A DNA stretch of 23,966 nucleotides from an uncultured Alphaproteobacteria bacterium (lineage in GTDB: Bacteria; Pseudomonadota; Alphaproteobacteria; Reyranellales; Reyranellaceae): contig CAIYWM010000005.1 of assembly GCA_903929895.1 (NCBI GenBank), forward strand, positions 1-23,966, given 5' to 3'. Position 1 is the first letter of the stretch; every line of letters starts with the position of its first letter. Made by a program: the position numbers and the translations under genes. The notes under the pieces were generated by a model. That model was not told the origin of the DNA and made no database searches. It saw only the letters and a program-made list of their open reading frames with translations. Below are positions 9,489-18,134 of this stretch, in pieces.

Positions 9489-10288
9489 CGACCAGAGCCG
9501 CGGTCCGGCTGGGCATGATCGGCTACGGCGCCATCGGCAAGCATGTCGAGGCGGCACTGAAGGCTGGCAGCATCGAGAACCTCGACCTTGTCGCGGCGCT
9601 GGTGAAGCGGCCGCGGCCTGAAGGAGGCTTGCTGACGCACGACCCGGATCGGTTCTTTGCCCACGCCTTCGACGCCGTGGCCGAATGCGCCGGCCATGAG
9701 GCCGTCCGCGCGCACGGGCAACGCGTGCTGGAAGGCGGCGCGGATTTCCTCGTGACATCGGTTGGCGCCTTCACCGACACGGTCCTGTTCGAGCGGCTGC
9801 TGGCGATCGCGAAGGCCAACGGCGTGCGGCTCATCCTGCCGTCGGCCGGCATCGGCGCGCTCGACATATTGAGCAGCGCCGCGGTCGGCGGGCTGGAGAG
9901 TGTCACCGTCACGGTGCGCAAGGACCCGTCGGCCTGGAAAGGCACGATTGCGGAAACGCTGGTCGATCTCGACGGGCTGAAAGCCCCGCACACCGTCTTC
10001 GACGGGCCGGTGCGCGAGGGCGCCCGGCTCTATCCACAGAACGTCAACATCTCGGCGGCCGCGGCCATTGCCGGGCTCGGCCTCGACAGGACGCGCGTCG
10101 TCATCGTCGCCGATCCCACCATCTCCACGCACATCGTCGAGCTCGAAGCCAGGGGCACGTTCGGCCGCTTCACCTTCATGGAAGACGTGGCCGTCAGCGA
10201 AGAGAACCGCAAGACCGGCAAGCTCGTCGCCATGGCGATGGTGAAGTCGGTGCGCCAGCTGGCATCGACCCTCGTGGTCGCCGCCTGA
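9485..10288 (+). CDS. Aspartate dehydrogenase family protein (NadX-like)
   Basis: A 267-residue NAD(P)-dependent dehydrogenase related to L-aspartate dehydrogenase, which interconverts aspartate with iminoaspartate/oxaloacetate and ammonia. An N-terminal Rossmann motif GYGAIGKHV (13-21) is followed by VAECAGHEAV, typical of the NAD-binding half. The C-terminal half carries the family block YPQNVNISAAAAIAGLGLD (183-201) and VADPTISTHIVELEARG (208-224). The likely start is the GTG at 9485, which overlaps the amidase stop by 4 nt and implies translational coupling. An ATG at 9515 would cut into the first beta-strand. There is no nadA, nadB or nadC nearby, so a catabolic, ammonia-releasing role fits better than NAD synthesis. 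The substrate could be another amino acid. Confidence 0.85.
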   Translation: MTTRAAVRLGMIGYGAIGKHVEAALKAGSIENLDLVAALVKRPRPEGGLLTHDPDRFFAHAFDAVAECAGHEAVRAHGQRVLEGGADFLVTSVGAFTDTVLFERLLAIAKANGVRLILPSAGIGALDILSSAAVGGLESVTVTVRKDPSAWKGTIAETLVDLDGLKAPHTVFDGPVREGARLYPQNVNISAAAAIAGLGLDRTRVVIVADPTISTHIVELEARGTFGRFTFMEDVAVSEENRKTGKLVAMAMVKSVRQLASTLVVAA

Positions 10289-10304
10289 AGAGACGCGCTC
10301 TTAT

Positions 10305-10405
10305 GTCATCCTGAGCGCAGCGAAGGATCTCGCGCCCGACCGGGACTAGCTATCGCCAACTGTGTCTGATCGCTCGGTGAGGTCCTTCGCTGCGCTCAGG
10401 ACGAC
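10305..10405. repeat. Family B inverted repeat
   Basis: Arms at 10305-10330 (beginning gtcatcctgagcgcagcg) and 10380-10405 are inverted copies that match at about 24 of 26 positions, with a unique 49-base centre. Related copies are at 13364-13452 and 20030-20096. The right arm ends 16 nt before the GMC oxidoreductase start, just before its Shine-Dalgarno. There is no coding capacity. Confidence 0.88.
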
Positions 10406-10421
10406 AAGAGGGAGAATAAAA

Positions 10422-12020
10422 ATGGAAGAGTTCGACTATGTCGTCGTCGGTGCCGGCGCCGCGGGCTGCGTGCTGGCCAATCGCCTGTCGGCCTCGGGCA
10501 AGAACACCGTCGCGGTGATCGAGGCCGGCGGCAAGGACAACCATATCTGGATCAAGGTGCCGGCCGGCTTCAACAAGACGGTCTACAACGACAATCTCAA
10601 CTGGGGCTACGAGACCGCGCCCGGCCCGCACATCGACGGTCGGAAGATCAGATTTCCGCGTGGAAAAGTGCTGGGCGGCTCGGGGTCGATCAACGGCCAT
10701 CTCTATGTGCGCGGCCAGTCGGCCGACTACGACACCTGGGCACAGCTCGGCTGCCGCGGCTGGTCGTGGGACGACCTCTTGCCGTACTTCAAGCGCGCCG
10801 AGAGCCGGGTCGGCGGCAGCGACGAGGTGCGCGGCCGCTCGGGCCCGCTCAGCATCGAGGACCAGGGCGATCCGCACGACCTGTCCGATGCCTTCATGGC
10901 GGCTAACGAGGCGCTCGGGCTGAAGCGCTCGCCCGACTACAATGGCGGCGACCAGGAAGGCACGATGCTCTATCAGCAGATGATGAAGCGCGGCCGGCGA
11001 TGGAGCCCCGTCGACGCCTATCTGCGCCCCGCCATGGGCCGGCAGAACCTGAAGGTGATCACCCGCGCACTGGTCGAGCGGGTCGACCTCGAGGGCCGGA
11101 AGGCGGTCGGTGTCACCTATCGCCAGGACGGCCAGACGAAGACGATCCGCGCGCGCCGCGACGTGATCCTGAGCGGCGGCGCCATCAACACGCCGCAGCT
11201 CCTGCAGATCTCCGGCATCGGCAACCCCGAGGACCTGAACGCCATCGGCGTCGCGGTGAGGCACGCTCTGCCCGGTGTCGGCCGCAACCTGCGCGACCAC
11301 TATGCCGTGCGCGTCTCGGCGCTGGTGAAGGGCGCGGGCTCGCTGAACGAGCGCAGCCACGGGCTGCGGCTGGTCGGCGAGGTGATCCGCTACGCCTTCA
11401 CGCGCAAGGGCCTGCTGGCGGCCAGCCCCAGCCATGCCGGCGGATACTTCAAGACGCGGCCGGGCCTCGAGACGCCCGACATGCAACTCTATTTCGCGCC
11501 GGCCAGCTACGCGCCCGGCAGCTACGGCACCTCGGTGCTGGATTCGGTGCCCGGCATGACCTTGGGCTGCTCGCAGCTACGGCCCGAGAGCACCGGCCAC
11601 GTGAAGGCGCTGAGTTCGGATCCCGCGGCCAAGCCCGAGATCCAGCCGAACTATCTGGCGGTCCAGCACGATCGCGACGCGCTGCTGGCGGCGATGAAGT
11701 ATCTCCGCAAGCTGATCAACACCTCGCCGCTCAAGGAACATGTGGTCGAGGAGAACCTGCCCGGCCCCGGCGTGCAGACCGACGAACAGTGGATGGCGCA
11801 TGCCCGTGCCACTGGCTCGACGACCTATCACCCCGTGGGCACGGCCAAGCTCGGCACCGATCCGATGGCCGTCGTCGATCCGCTCAGCATGCGCGTGCTC
11901 GGCCTGGAGGGGCTGCGCGTCGCCGACGCCTCCTGCATGCCCACGATGGTCTCGGGCAACACCTACGCCGCGACCAACGCCATCGCGGAAAAGGCGTCGG
12001 ACTTGATTCCTGTGACGTAA
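10422..12020 (+). CDS. GMC family FAD-dependent oxidoreductase (choline dehydrogenase-like)
   Basis: A 532-residue glucose-methanol-choline family flavoenzyme that oxidises an alcohol. The FAD-binding motif VVVGAGAAGCVLANRLS lies at 7-23, with VIEAG following. The first GMC signature is seen at about 79-96 (PRGKVLGGSGSINGHLYV) and the second near LSGGAINTPQLLQISGIG. The catalytic pair is His470 in TYHPVGTAKLG and Asn513 in SGNTYAATNAIAEKA, the His/Asn arrangement of choline dehydrogenases. I chose the ATG at 10422 for the AGAGGGAGA Shine-Dalgarno and the direct start into the Rossmann fold. An in-frame start at 10362 would lie inside the repeat. No betaine aldehyde dehydrogenase is nearby, so the substrate is probably not choline. 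Its end faces the enolase-superfamily gene, with a family A repeat between. Confidence 0.95.
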   Translation: MEEFDYVVVGAGAAGCVLANRLSASGKNTVAVIEAGGKDNHIWIKVPAGFNKTVYNDNLNWGYETAPGPHIDGRKIRFPRGKVLGGSGSINGHLYVRGQSADYDTWAQLGCRGWSWDDLLPYFKRAESRVGGSDEVRGRSGPLSIEDQGDPHDLSDAFMAANEALGLKRSPDYNGGDQEGTMLYQQMMKRGRRWSPVDAYLRPAMGRQNLKVITRALVERVDLEGRKAVGVTYRQDGQTKTIRARRDVILSGGAINTPQLLQISGIGNPEDLNAIGVAVRHALPGVGRNLRDHYAVRVSALVKGAGSLNERSHGLRLVGEVIRYAFTRKGLLAASPSHAGGYFKTRPGLETPDMQLYFAPASYAPGSYGTSVLDSVPGMTLGCSQLRPESTGHVKALSSDPAAKPEIQPNYLAVQHDRDALLAAMKYLRKLINTSPLKEHVVEENLPGPGVQTDEQWMAHARATGSTTYHPVGTAKLGTDPMAVVDPLSMRVLGLEGLRVADASCMPTMVSGNTYAATNAIAEKASDLIPVT

Positions 12021-12065
12021 GGGTGTTGAGGCAAGGCTTGAATCAAAGCGAACCTCCAACCACCA

Positions 12066-12175
12066 CCTCACTGAGGAGCGGTCCGCAGGACCGCGTCTCG
12101 ACGGGTGGGAGCGAGCACCGCGTTTGTTGCCTATCCTTCGAGACGCCGCACTGCGTGCGGCTCCTCAGGATGAGG
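12066..12175. repeat. Family A palindromic repeat, second copy
   Basis: This copy has the same architecture as 6006-6113 but is diverged. Outer arms are at 12066-12079 and 12160-12175, with imperfect inner arms around gtctcgacggg and ccttcgagac. Two internal hairpins are present: gcggtcc-gca-ggaccgc at 12078-12094 and gccgca-ctgcg-tgcggc at 12145-12161. The hairpin sequences differ from the first copy but both still pair, so structure is conserved more than sequence. Like the first copy it sits between convergent genes. Confidence 0.82.
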
Positions 12176-12211
12176 GTATGGGTCTGACTCGCGCTGGAAA
12201 GACTCTTAAGC

Positions 12212-13351
12212 TCAGACGTAGCCCGGCCCCTCGATCACCGGGTGGGCGATCAGGAACTTCTCGTCGATCTCGACGCCGATGCCGGGCTTGTCGAGCGGAC
12301 GGACGTTTCCGTCCTTGCCGATCTCCCACGGCGCGCTGCCCAGCTCGTCGCGGAACTTGTTGGCCACCGAGAGGTCGGCCTCGAAGTAGCCGCCATTGTC
12401 GATCGACGCCAGGAAGTGGATCGACACGGCGTGATTGAGGCCCGTCATCGAACTGTGCGGGTGGATCGGCAGCTTCCACATCGAAGCGGCGGCCGCGATG
12501 CGCTGGACCTCGGTGATGCCGCCGCTCTTGGAAAGATCCGGCTGCAGGATGGTGATGTTGCCGTCCTCGATGATGCGGTGGAACTCGAAGCGCGTGTAGT
12601 GGTTCTCGCCGGCCGCGAGCGGCGTCACGCCCCAGCCCTTGGCCATTGCATAGGAGCGATGGTCGTGCGCCGGGAACGGCTCTTCCAGCCAGGCGATGCC
12701 CAGCTCGTCCATCGCCGGCATCACGCGGCGCACATCCTCGACCGTATAGCCGGTGTTGGCGTCGGTGAGCAGGACCATGTCGTCGCCGAAGCGCTTGCGT
12801 ACCGCGGTCATGCGCGCGATGTCGTTCTTGACGCTGTCGCCGACCCTGAGCTTCAGCGCCTTGTAGCCCGCTTCGACCATGGGTCCGGCCTCGTCCGCCA
12901 GAGACTCCGGCGCCTGGTAACCCAGCGAGATGCCGCCGGCATAGGCCGGCACCGGCCTGTTGGAGCCGCCCAGCAGCTTGTAGAGCGGCCAGCCGACGGC
13001 CTTGCCCTTGATGTCCCACAGCGCCTGGTCGAGGCCGCTCATCGCCATGGCGGTGGCGGCGCCCATGCCGTGGCTGCCGAGCTGGAACTTGTAGATCTTG
13101 GCCCAGATGCCGACCGTGTCGGTGGCGTCCATGCCGACCACGAAGCCCTTCAAGGTCGTGTTGATCAGGTGCCCGATGCTGCCGGGCGAGCGCGCATGGT
13201 GGCTTTCGCCCCAGCCCACGATCCCGTCCTCGGTCGTCACCTTGACCATCACGCAGTCGCGTTTGGTCATGGTGCCGATGCCGAGCGAGACCTGCAGCTC
13301 CTTGGGCACGCGATAGCTGGTCGGATAGGCCTTTACGTCGACGATTTTCAT
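12212..13351 (-). CDS. Mandelate racemase/muconate lactonizing enzyme family protein (copy 1)
   Basis: A 379-residue enolase-superfamily enzyme, which abstracts a proton alpha to a carboxylate to racemise, dehydrate or cycloisomerise its substrate. The metal ligands have the classic 26-residue spacing: Asp197 (TDAN), Glu223 (WLEEPF) and Glu249 (AAGEN). The His-Asp dyad of the mandelate racemase subgroup is Asp272 (QPDLSK) and His299 (HPHSS). On the other face the usual K-x-K is K-x-R (Lys167, Arg169), unlike the neighbouring paralogue. The start has GGAG 5 nt upstream. It is the last gene of the long minus-strand series and is separated from its paralogue by a family B repeat. It may be an acid-sugar dehydratase or a racemase; the substrate is unknown. 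Confidence 0.92.
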   Translation of the reverse strand: MKIVDVKAYPTSYRVPKELQVSLGIGTMTKRDCVMVKVTTEDGIVGWGESHHARSPGSIGHLINTTLKGFVVGMDATDTVGIWAKIYKFQLGSHGMGAATAMAMSGLDQALWDIKGKAVGWPLYKLLGGSNRPVPAYAGGISLGYQAPESLADEAGPMVEAGYKALKLRVGDSVKNDIARMTAVRKRFGDDMVLLTDANTGYTVEDVRRVMPAMDELGIAWLEEPFPAHDHRSYAMAKGWGVTPLAAGENHYTRFEFHRIIEDGNITILQPDLSKSGGITEVQRIAAAASMWKLPIHPHSSMTGLNHAVSIHFLASIDNGGYFEADLSVANKFRDELGSAPWEIGKDGNVRPLDKPGIGVEIDEKFLIAHPVIEGPGYV

Positions 13352-13363
13352 ATCGGCTCCATT

Positions 13364-13452
13364 GTCATCCTGAGCGCAGCGAAGGATCTCACCGAACGAT
13401 CAGGCAAGTCCTATGCGGCTGGCGCAAGGTCCTTCGCTGCGCTCAGGACGAC
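13364..13452. repeat. Family B inverted repeat, second copy
   Basis: The arms at 13364-13389 and 13427-13452 are almost identical to those at 10305-10405; the 37-base centre is unrelated. It fills nearly all of the 106-nt gap between the two enolase-superfamily genes and stops 5 nt from one stop codon. Transcribed, it would form a stable intercistronic hairpin that could change the ratio of the two products. Confidence 0.88.
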
Positions 13453-13457
13453 AGAGA

Positions 13458-14597
13458 TCACGCCACCTTGTATTTCTTCAGGACCTCGCGATCGATCTCG
13501 ATACCGAGGCCAGGTCCCGTCGGGACCTTCACGATGCCCTTCTTCTGCTCGATCGGCTCCTGCGCCAGGTGATCGCGCAAGGGATTGGGCGTCTGCTCGA
13601 ACTCGAGCATCGGCGGCATCGGGCGGAAGGCCGGCGGCTGGTCGGGCAGCGCCGCGAGGAACTGCACCGTGGCGGCAAGGCCGATGGCCGAGCCCCAGGC
13701 ATGCGGCACGCATTCGACGCCGAAGGCCGAGGCGAGGGTTGCGATCTTGCGGCATTCCGAGAAACCGCCGGCCGCGCAGAGGTCGGGCTGCACGATGTCC
13801 ATCGCCTTGCGGGCGATGACGTCGCGGAAGCCCCAGCGCGTGAAATCGTTCTCGCCACCGGCCACCGCCATGTCGAGCGCGCGCGTCACCTCGATGTAGC
13901 CGTCATGATCCTCGGGGCTGATCGGCTCCTCGAACCAGAGGATGTCCTGTTCCTCCAGCATGCGGCCGAGCTTGATGGCGTTGGGCACTGAGAAGCAGTG
14001 GTTCGCGTCGACCGCGAGCTTCACGTCCGGACCGATCGCCTCGCGCACCGCCGTGACCCGCTTGGCATCGAGCTTCAGGTCGCCCAGGCCGATCTTCATC
14101 TTGATGGCCTGGAAGCCGGCGTCCTTGAACTCCAGCGCTTCCTCGACCGCCTCGTCGATCAGGCGGTTCATGTCGATGAAGTAGAGCCCGGTCGCGTAGG
14201 GAATCACCTCGGTGCGATAGGCGCCGCCGATCAGCTTGTGCACCGGCTTGTTCACGGCGCGGCCCATGATGTCCCACAGCGCGATGTCGATGCCGGAGAT
14301 GGCCGAGATCGCCATGCCGGTCGTGCCGTAGTCCTTGATCCTGTTGTAGAGGTCTTCCCAGATCGCCTCGACGTCGAACGGATCGCGGCCGACCACGCGC
14401 GCCTTGTATTGCGTCTCGACGAAGGTCTTGGCAACGGCCGCCGGACCGTAGCATTCGCCCCAGCCTGTGATGCCTTCATCGGTCGAGATCTCGACCAGGC
14501 AGGTCGAGCGCGTGCCATAGACCCAGCCGCGCGCCGACACGAACGGCTTATCGACCTTGCAGCTCAGGATGTGGCAGACGACGTCCGTCACCTTCAT
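13458..14597 (-). CDS. Mandelate racemase/muconate lactonizing enzyme family protein (copy 2)
   Basis: A 379-residue enolase-superfamily enzyme of the same length as the next gene but clearly diverged from it. All key residues are visible: the K-x-K motif Lys166/Lys168 (AIKMKIG), metal ligands Asp197 (VDANH), Glu223 (WFEEPI) and Glu249 (GGEND), and the dyad Asp272 (QPDLC) and His299 (VPHAWGS). The N-terminal capping domain (about 1-125) and the barrel (about 130-370) are both complete. The start has a strong GGAGGAAACGAAG leader, and the gene begins 24 nt after the HyuA-like stop codon, so it is part of that operon. A dehydratase or racemase acting on a hydroxy- or amino-carboxylate is likely; the exact substrate cannot be told. 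Confidence 0.93.
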   Translation of the reverse strand: MKVTDVVCHILSCKVDKPFVSARGWVYGTRSTCLVEISTDEGITGWGECYGPAAVAKTFVETQYKARVVGRDPFDVEAIWEDLYNRIKDYGTTGMAISAISGIDIALWDIMGRAVNKPVHKLIGGAYRTEVIPYATGLYFIDMNRLIDEAVEEALEFKDAGFQAIKMKIGLGDLKLDAKRVTAVREAIGPDVKLAVDANHCFSVPNAIKLGRMLEEQDILWFEEPISPEDHDGYIEVTRALDMAVAGGENDFTRWGFRDVIARKAMDIVQPDLCAAGGFSECRKIATLASAFGVECVPHAWGSAIGLAATVQFLAALPDQPPAFRPMPPMLEFEQTPNPLRDHLAQEPIEQKKGIVKVPTGPGLGIEIDREVLKKYKVA

Positions 14598-14621
14598 CTT
14601 CGTTTCCTCCGGATTTATTCG

Positions 14622-16667
14622 TTAGCCGACTGATATCAGCAAATTGCCGAGCCTGTCCTGCCGGACCGTGTCGCCCGGTTCGACGACGGTGGTGCAATCG
14701 AGCTGTTCGAGGATCGCCGGACCTTCGAGCGTGGCATCGAGCGGCAGTTTCTCGCGGGCATAGACCGGCGTCTCGTGCCAGCCGTTGCTGAACCAGACGC
14801 GGCGCGTGCCGAGCTTGGCGGCTTCGAGTGTAGGTGCGCGATCGGTGGCGGCCAGCGCGGCCAGCGAGATTTCCGGGCGCACGCCGATGACGGCGGTGTG
14901 CAGGTTGACGAGGACCGGCGGGATTTCCGGCAGCTCGATGCCGAAGCGCCGCCAGTAGGCGGCGGCGAAGGCCTTGTGCAGGCCCGCGACGCCGATGTCG
15001 GCGCTGTCGACGCCGACCGACAGGATGTGGCTCTGCCCCTGGAACTGCATGTCGGCCGAGAGCACGCGGCGCAGCTCGCGCACCGGCACGCCCTCGCGCG
15101 CGATCGTGGCCTCGCCCTCGGCTGCCTGCTCGGCATAGATGCGCGCCACCGTGGCGTCGTCGACCGCCGACAGCGGCTTGTTCACGGTGCGCACATAGTC
15201 ATGGCGCAGGTCGGCCACGACGCAGCCCAGCGCATTGGTGATGCCGGGCCGCACGGGCACCAGCACCGTCGGAATGCCAAGCTCGCGCGCCAAGGCCGTC
15301 GCATGCAGCGGACCGGCACCGCCGAAAGCAAAGAGTGCGAAGTCGCGCGGATCGTGGCCGCGCGACAGCGACACGAGACGCACGGCACCGGCCATGCGAT
15401 CGTTGGCGATGCGCAGGATGGCCGCGGCCGCCGCCTCGGCATCGAGACCGAGCCGCTGGCCCACCTTCTCCAGCACCAGCCCGCGCACATGGTCGAGCGT
15501 CACCGGATGATCGACGCCCAGCAACTTGTCGGGATTGAGCCGGCCCAGCACCAGGTTGGCGTCTGTGATGGTGGGCTCAGAGCCGCCGCGGCCGTAGCAG
15601 ATCGGACCGGGTCGCGCGCCGGCGCTTTCGGGTCCGACCCGGAGCATGCCGGCCGCATCGACCGACGCGATGGAGCCGCCGCCGGCGCCGATCGTGTGGA
15701 CGTCGACCATCGGCACGTGGATGGGCATCGCGTATTCGAGTTCGAGCTCGCCCGAGACCTGCGGCACGGCATTCTCGATCAGACCGACATCGGTCGAGGT
15801 GCCGCCCATGTCGTAGGTGATCAGGTTGGGATGGCCCGAGGCGCGGCCGGTATAGGCGGCCGCCATCACGCCCGAGGCCGGGCCGGACATCACCGTGTTC
15901 ACCGCCGCCTCGGCGATGAGCTGCGACGAGATCGTGCCGCCATTGCCCTGCATCACCAGCAGGTCGCGATCGTAGCCCTTGGCCTTCAGCTCGGTGCGCA
16001 GGCGCGAGAGATAGCGATCGAGCACCGGCTGCACGGAAGCATTCACCGCCGCCGTCACGCCACGCTCGTACTCGCGATACTCGGACAGGATGGCATGGCC
16101 CGCCGTGACATAGGCGTTTGGCCACAGGCCGCGCACGATCTCGGCGGCGCGGCGCTCGTGCGCCGGGTTGATGTAGCTGTGCAGGAAATGGATGACGACC
16201 GCCTCGCAGCCCGCCGCCAGCAGCGCCTTCGCGGCCTCCGCGACCGCGGCCTCGTCGAGCGCCGTCAGCACCTTGCCGTCGGCATCCATGCGCTCGGGCA
16301 CTTCGAGCCGCACCTCGCGGTCGATCAGCGGCGTGAAGGTGCCGCGCAACCCGTAAGCCTGAGGGCGCGTGCGGCGGCCCAGTTCCAGCACGTCGCGAAA
16401 GCCCTTGGTGGTGATCAGCCCGACCTTGGCGATCTTGCGTTCGAGCACCGCATTCGTGGTCGTCGTCGTGCCGTGCACGACCGCCTGCAGCAGCGCCGGA
16501 TCGAGACCGGCCGCCGCCAGCGCCGCCATGAAGCCGATCGCCTGGTTGTCGACGGTAGTCGGCACCTTGGCGAGCCGCACCTCATTCGTGGCCGGATCGA
16601 TCGCCAGCAGGTCGGTGAAGGTGCCGCCGACATCGATGCCGACGGTAAATGAGCTCTTGGCGGACAT
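14622..16667 (-). CDS. Hydantoinase/oxoprolinase family protein, HyuA-type subunit
   Basis: A 681-residue protein of normal HyuA length. HyuA-type subunits carry an actin-like ATP-binding fold and, usually with HyuB, drive ATP-dependent hydrolysis of hydantoins or 5-oxoproline, or carboxylation of ketones. The first phosphate loop is at 10-19 (GIDVGGTFTD), followed by VVHGTTTTTNAVLERK. A second nucleotide-binding motif (ITYDMGGTSTDVG) and the conserved VDVHTIGAGGGSIA and FAFGGAGPLHA blocks are present. The C-terminal domain ends with EGPAILEQLDCTTVVEPG, as in the family. It begins only 4 nt after the livF stop codon, with no good Shine-Dalgarno, so its translation probably depends on livF. 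No hyuB gene lies beside it in this window, which is unusual. Confidence 0.93.
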   Translation of the reverse strand: MSAKSSFTVGIDVGGTFTDLLAIDPATNEVRLAKVPTTVDNQAIGFMAALAAAGLDPALLQAVVHGTTTTTNAVLERKIAKVGLITTKGFRDVLELGRRTRPQAYGLRGTFTPLIDREVRLEVPERMDADGKVLTALDEAAVAEAAKALLAAGCEAVVIHFLHSYINPAHERRAAEIVRGLWPNAYVTAGHAILSEYREYERGVTAAVNASVQPVLDRYLSRLRTELKAKGYDRDLLVMQGNGGTISSQLIAEAAVNTVMSGPASGVMAAAYTGRASGHPNLITYDMGGTSTDVGLIENAVPQVSGELELEYAMPIHVPMVDVHTIGAGGGSIASVDAAGMLRVGPESAGARPGPICYGRGGSEPTITDANLVLGRLNPDKLLGVDHPVTLDHVRGLVLEKVGQRLGLDAEAAAAAILRIANDRMAGAVRLVSLSRGHDPRDFALFAFGGAGPLHATALARELGIPTVLVPVRPGITNALGCVVADLRHDYVRTVNKPLSAVDDATVARIYAEQAAEGEATIAREGVPVRELRRVLSADMQFQGQSHILSVGVDSADIGVAGLHKAFAAAYWRRFGIELPEIPPVLVNLHTAVIGVRPEISLAALAATDRAPTLEAAKLGTRRVWFSNGWHETPVYAREKLPLDATLEGPAILEQLDCTTVVEPGDTVRQDRLGNLLISVG

Positions 16668-16671
16668 GGGT

Positions 16672-17388
16672 TCAAACCGAAAGATATTGTTCGCGGAGGG
16701 AGTCGTTGGCCGCCAGCTCGGCCATGGAACCGCCGAAGCGGATCTGGCCCTTCTCGATGATGTAGGCGCGGTCGGCGACGCCCAGCGCGAAATGCAGGTT
16801 CTGTTCGCACAAAATGACCGACACGCCCTCGCCCTTCAGCGCCCGGATGGAATTGGCCATCTCCTCGACGATGATAGGGGCCAGTCCCTCCGACGGCTCG
16901 TCGAGCAGGACGCAGCTCGGATTGCCCATCAGGGTCCGGGCAATGGTGAGCATCTGCTGCTCGCCGCCGGACATGCGCCCGCCCGGCCGCTCGCGCATGC
17001 GGGCGAGATTGGGGAACAGCGCGAAGAGCTTGTCTTCCGTCCAGAGCGGAACGCCGGCCCGCGCCGCCTGGCGTCCGACTTCGAGATTCTCCATCACCGA
17101 CAGCTCGGTGAAGATGCGCCGCTCCTCGGGCACGTAACCCAGGCCGAGACGCGCAATACGGTACGGCGCCAGGCGCTCGATGCGCTGGCCGGCGAAGCTC
17201 ACCTCGCCGCGGGTCGGCGGCACCAGGCCCATGATCGCCTTCATCGCCGTCGACTTGCCCGCGCCGTTGCGGCCCAGCAGGGCCACGACCTCGCCAGCAC
17301 GCACCTCCAGCGAGATGCCGTGCAGGATATGGGCGCGGCCGTAGAAGGCGTGCAGGTCCTTCACCTCGAGCATCGGTGGCGCCGTCAA
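16672..17388 (-). CDS. livF: ABC transporter ATP-binding protein, LivF type
   Basis: A 238-residue ATPase of the branched-chain amino acid (HAAT) importer family. Walker A is GRNGAGKST (39-47), the ABC signature is MSGGEQQ (139-145) and Walker B is VLLDEPSEGLAP (160-171). LivF-type features include YVPEERRIFTELSV and the switch region VILCEQN without His, which is normal for LivF. The likely start is TTG at 17388, overlapping the livG stop (TTGA) with GGGAG 4 nt upstream. An ATG at 17373 is the alternative and would begin directly at MLEVKDLHAFYG. It lies in an importer operon and is followed after 4 nt by the HyuA-like gene. Confidence 0.95.
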   Translation of the reverse strand: MTAPPMLEVKDLHAFYGRAHILHGISLEVRAGEVVALLGRNGAGKSTAMKAIMGLVPPTRGEVSFAGQRIERLAPYRIARLGLGYVPEERRIFTELSVMENLEVGRQAARAGVPLWTEDKLFALFPNLARMRERPGGRMSGGEQQMLTIARTLMGNPSCVLLDEPSEGLAPIIVEEMANSIRALKGEGVSVILCEQNLHFALGVADRAYIIEKGQIRFGGSMAELAANDSLREQYLSV

Positions 17389-18134
17389 TGCGCGCTCCCG
17401 AGATAGACCGCGCGCACGTTGGGATTGGCCCGGACTTCGGGCGGCGTGCCGCCGGCGATGAGCACGCCGCGGTCGAGCACGATGATTCGGTCGGCCTGGG
17501 TGAAGACCACGTCCATGTCATGCTCAGTGAACAGGACCGCGATGTTGCGCGCCCGGGCCAGCCGCGCCGTCAGCTCCATCAGCGCGACCCTCTCCTTGGG
17601 CGCCATGCCGGCGGTCGGCTCGTCCATGAGGAGGAGGCGCGGTTCGTTGGCCAGTGCGATGGCGAGCTCGACCCGCTTCAGGTCGCCATAGGCCAGCACG
17701 CCGCAGGTCCGCTCCGCCTGGTCGAGCATGCCGACCTGGTCGAGCAGCGCATCGGCTTCGGCAGCGAACGCCGCGCCAAAGCGCGACAGCAGCGAGCGCA
17801 GCCGGCCGGCATGGGAATAGAGCGCCATCTGCACATTCTCGCGGACGCTGAGCGAGGCGAAGGTGGCGGTGATCTGGAAGGTGCGGCCGACGCCCAGTCG
17901 CCAGATGGCGCGCGGACGGAGGCCCACGATGTCGCGGCCCTCGAGGCGCACGATGCCGGAGTCGGGCGTCAGTTGGCCGTTCAGCATGTTGAAGCAGGTG
18001 CTCTTGCCCGCCCCGTTCGGCCCGATCAGCGCCAGCATCTCGCCGGCCGATACGGCGAAGGAGACGTCGGCCACGGCCTGGACGCCGCCGAAGGCCTTGT
18101 GCAGGCCCTCGACCTGGAGGATCGCGTGGCTCAT
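17385..18134 (-). CDS. livG: ABC transporter ATP-binding protein, LivG type
   Basis: A 249-residue ATPase, partner of LivF in the cytoplasmic part of the importer. Walker A is GPNGAGKST (38-46), with GVGRTFQITATFASLSVREN as the LivG-type Q-loop region. Walker B is LLLMDEPTAGMAP, and the switch His205 is in FTEHDMDVVF. The signature is LAYGDLKR (147-154) instead of LSGGQ; many LivG proteins read LSYGDQ, so this is a family variant. The ATG at 18134 overlaps the permease stop by 4 nt (ATGA), which shows translational coupling; the longer open frame upstream lies inside the permease gene. Confidence 0.96.
   Translation of the reverse strand: MSHAILQVEGLHKAFGGVQAVADVSFAVSAGEMLALIGPNGAGKSTCFNMLNGQLTPDSGIVRLEGRDIVGLRPRAIWRLGVGRTFQITATFASLSVRENVQMALYSHAGRLRSLLSRFGAAFAAEADALLDQVGMLDQAERTCGVLAYGDLKRVELAIALANEPRLLLMDEPTAGMAPKERVALMELTARLARARNIAVLFTEHDMDVVFTQADRIIVLDRGVLIAGGTPPEVRANPNVRAVYLGSAH

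Noticed and set aside
10305..10405. Inverted arms considered as the ends of an insertion sequence
   Set aside because: The space between is too short for a transposase and no target duplication is evident.
14775..16652. Plus-strand frame of 625 codons opposite the HyuA-like gene
   Set aside because: Shadow of a strongly conserved gene; composition is His/Arg/Asp-rich and lacks any domain.
17531..17710. Unusual LAYGD signature in LivG considered as a defective ATPase
   Set aside because: LSYGDQ-like signatures are common in LivG proteins and all other ATPase motifs are intact.
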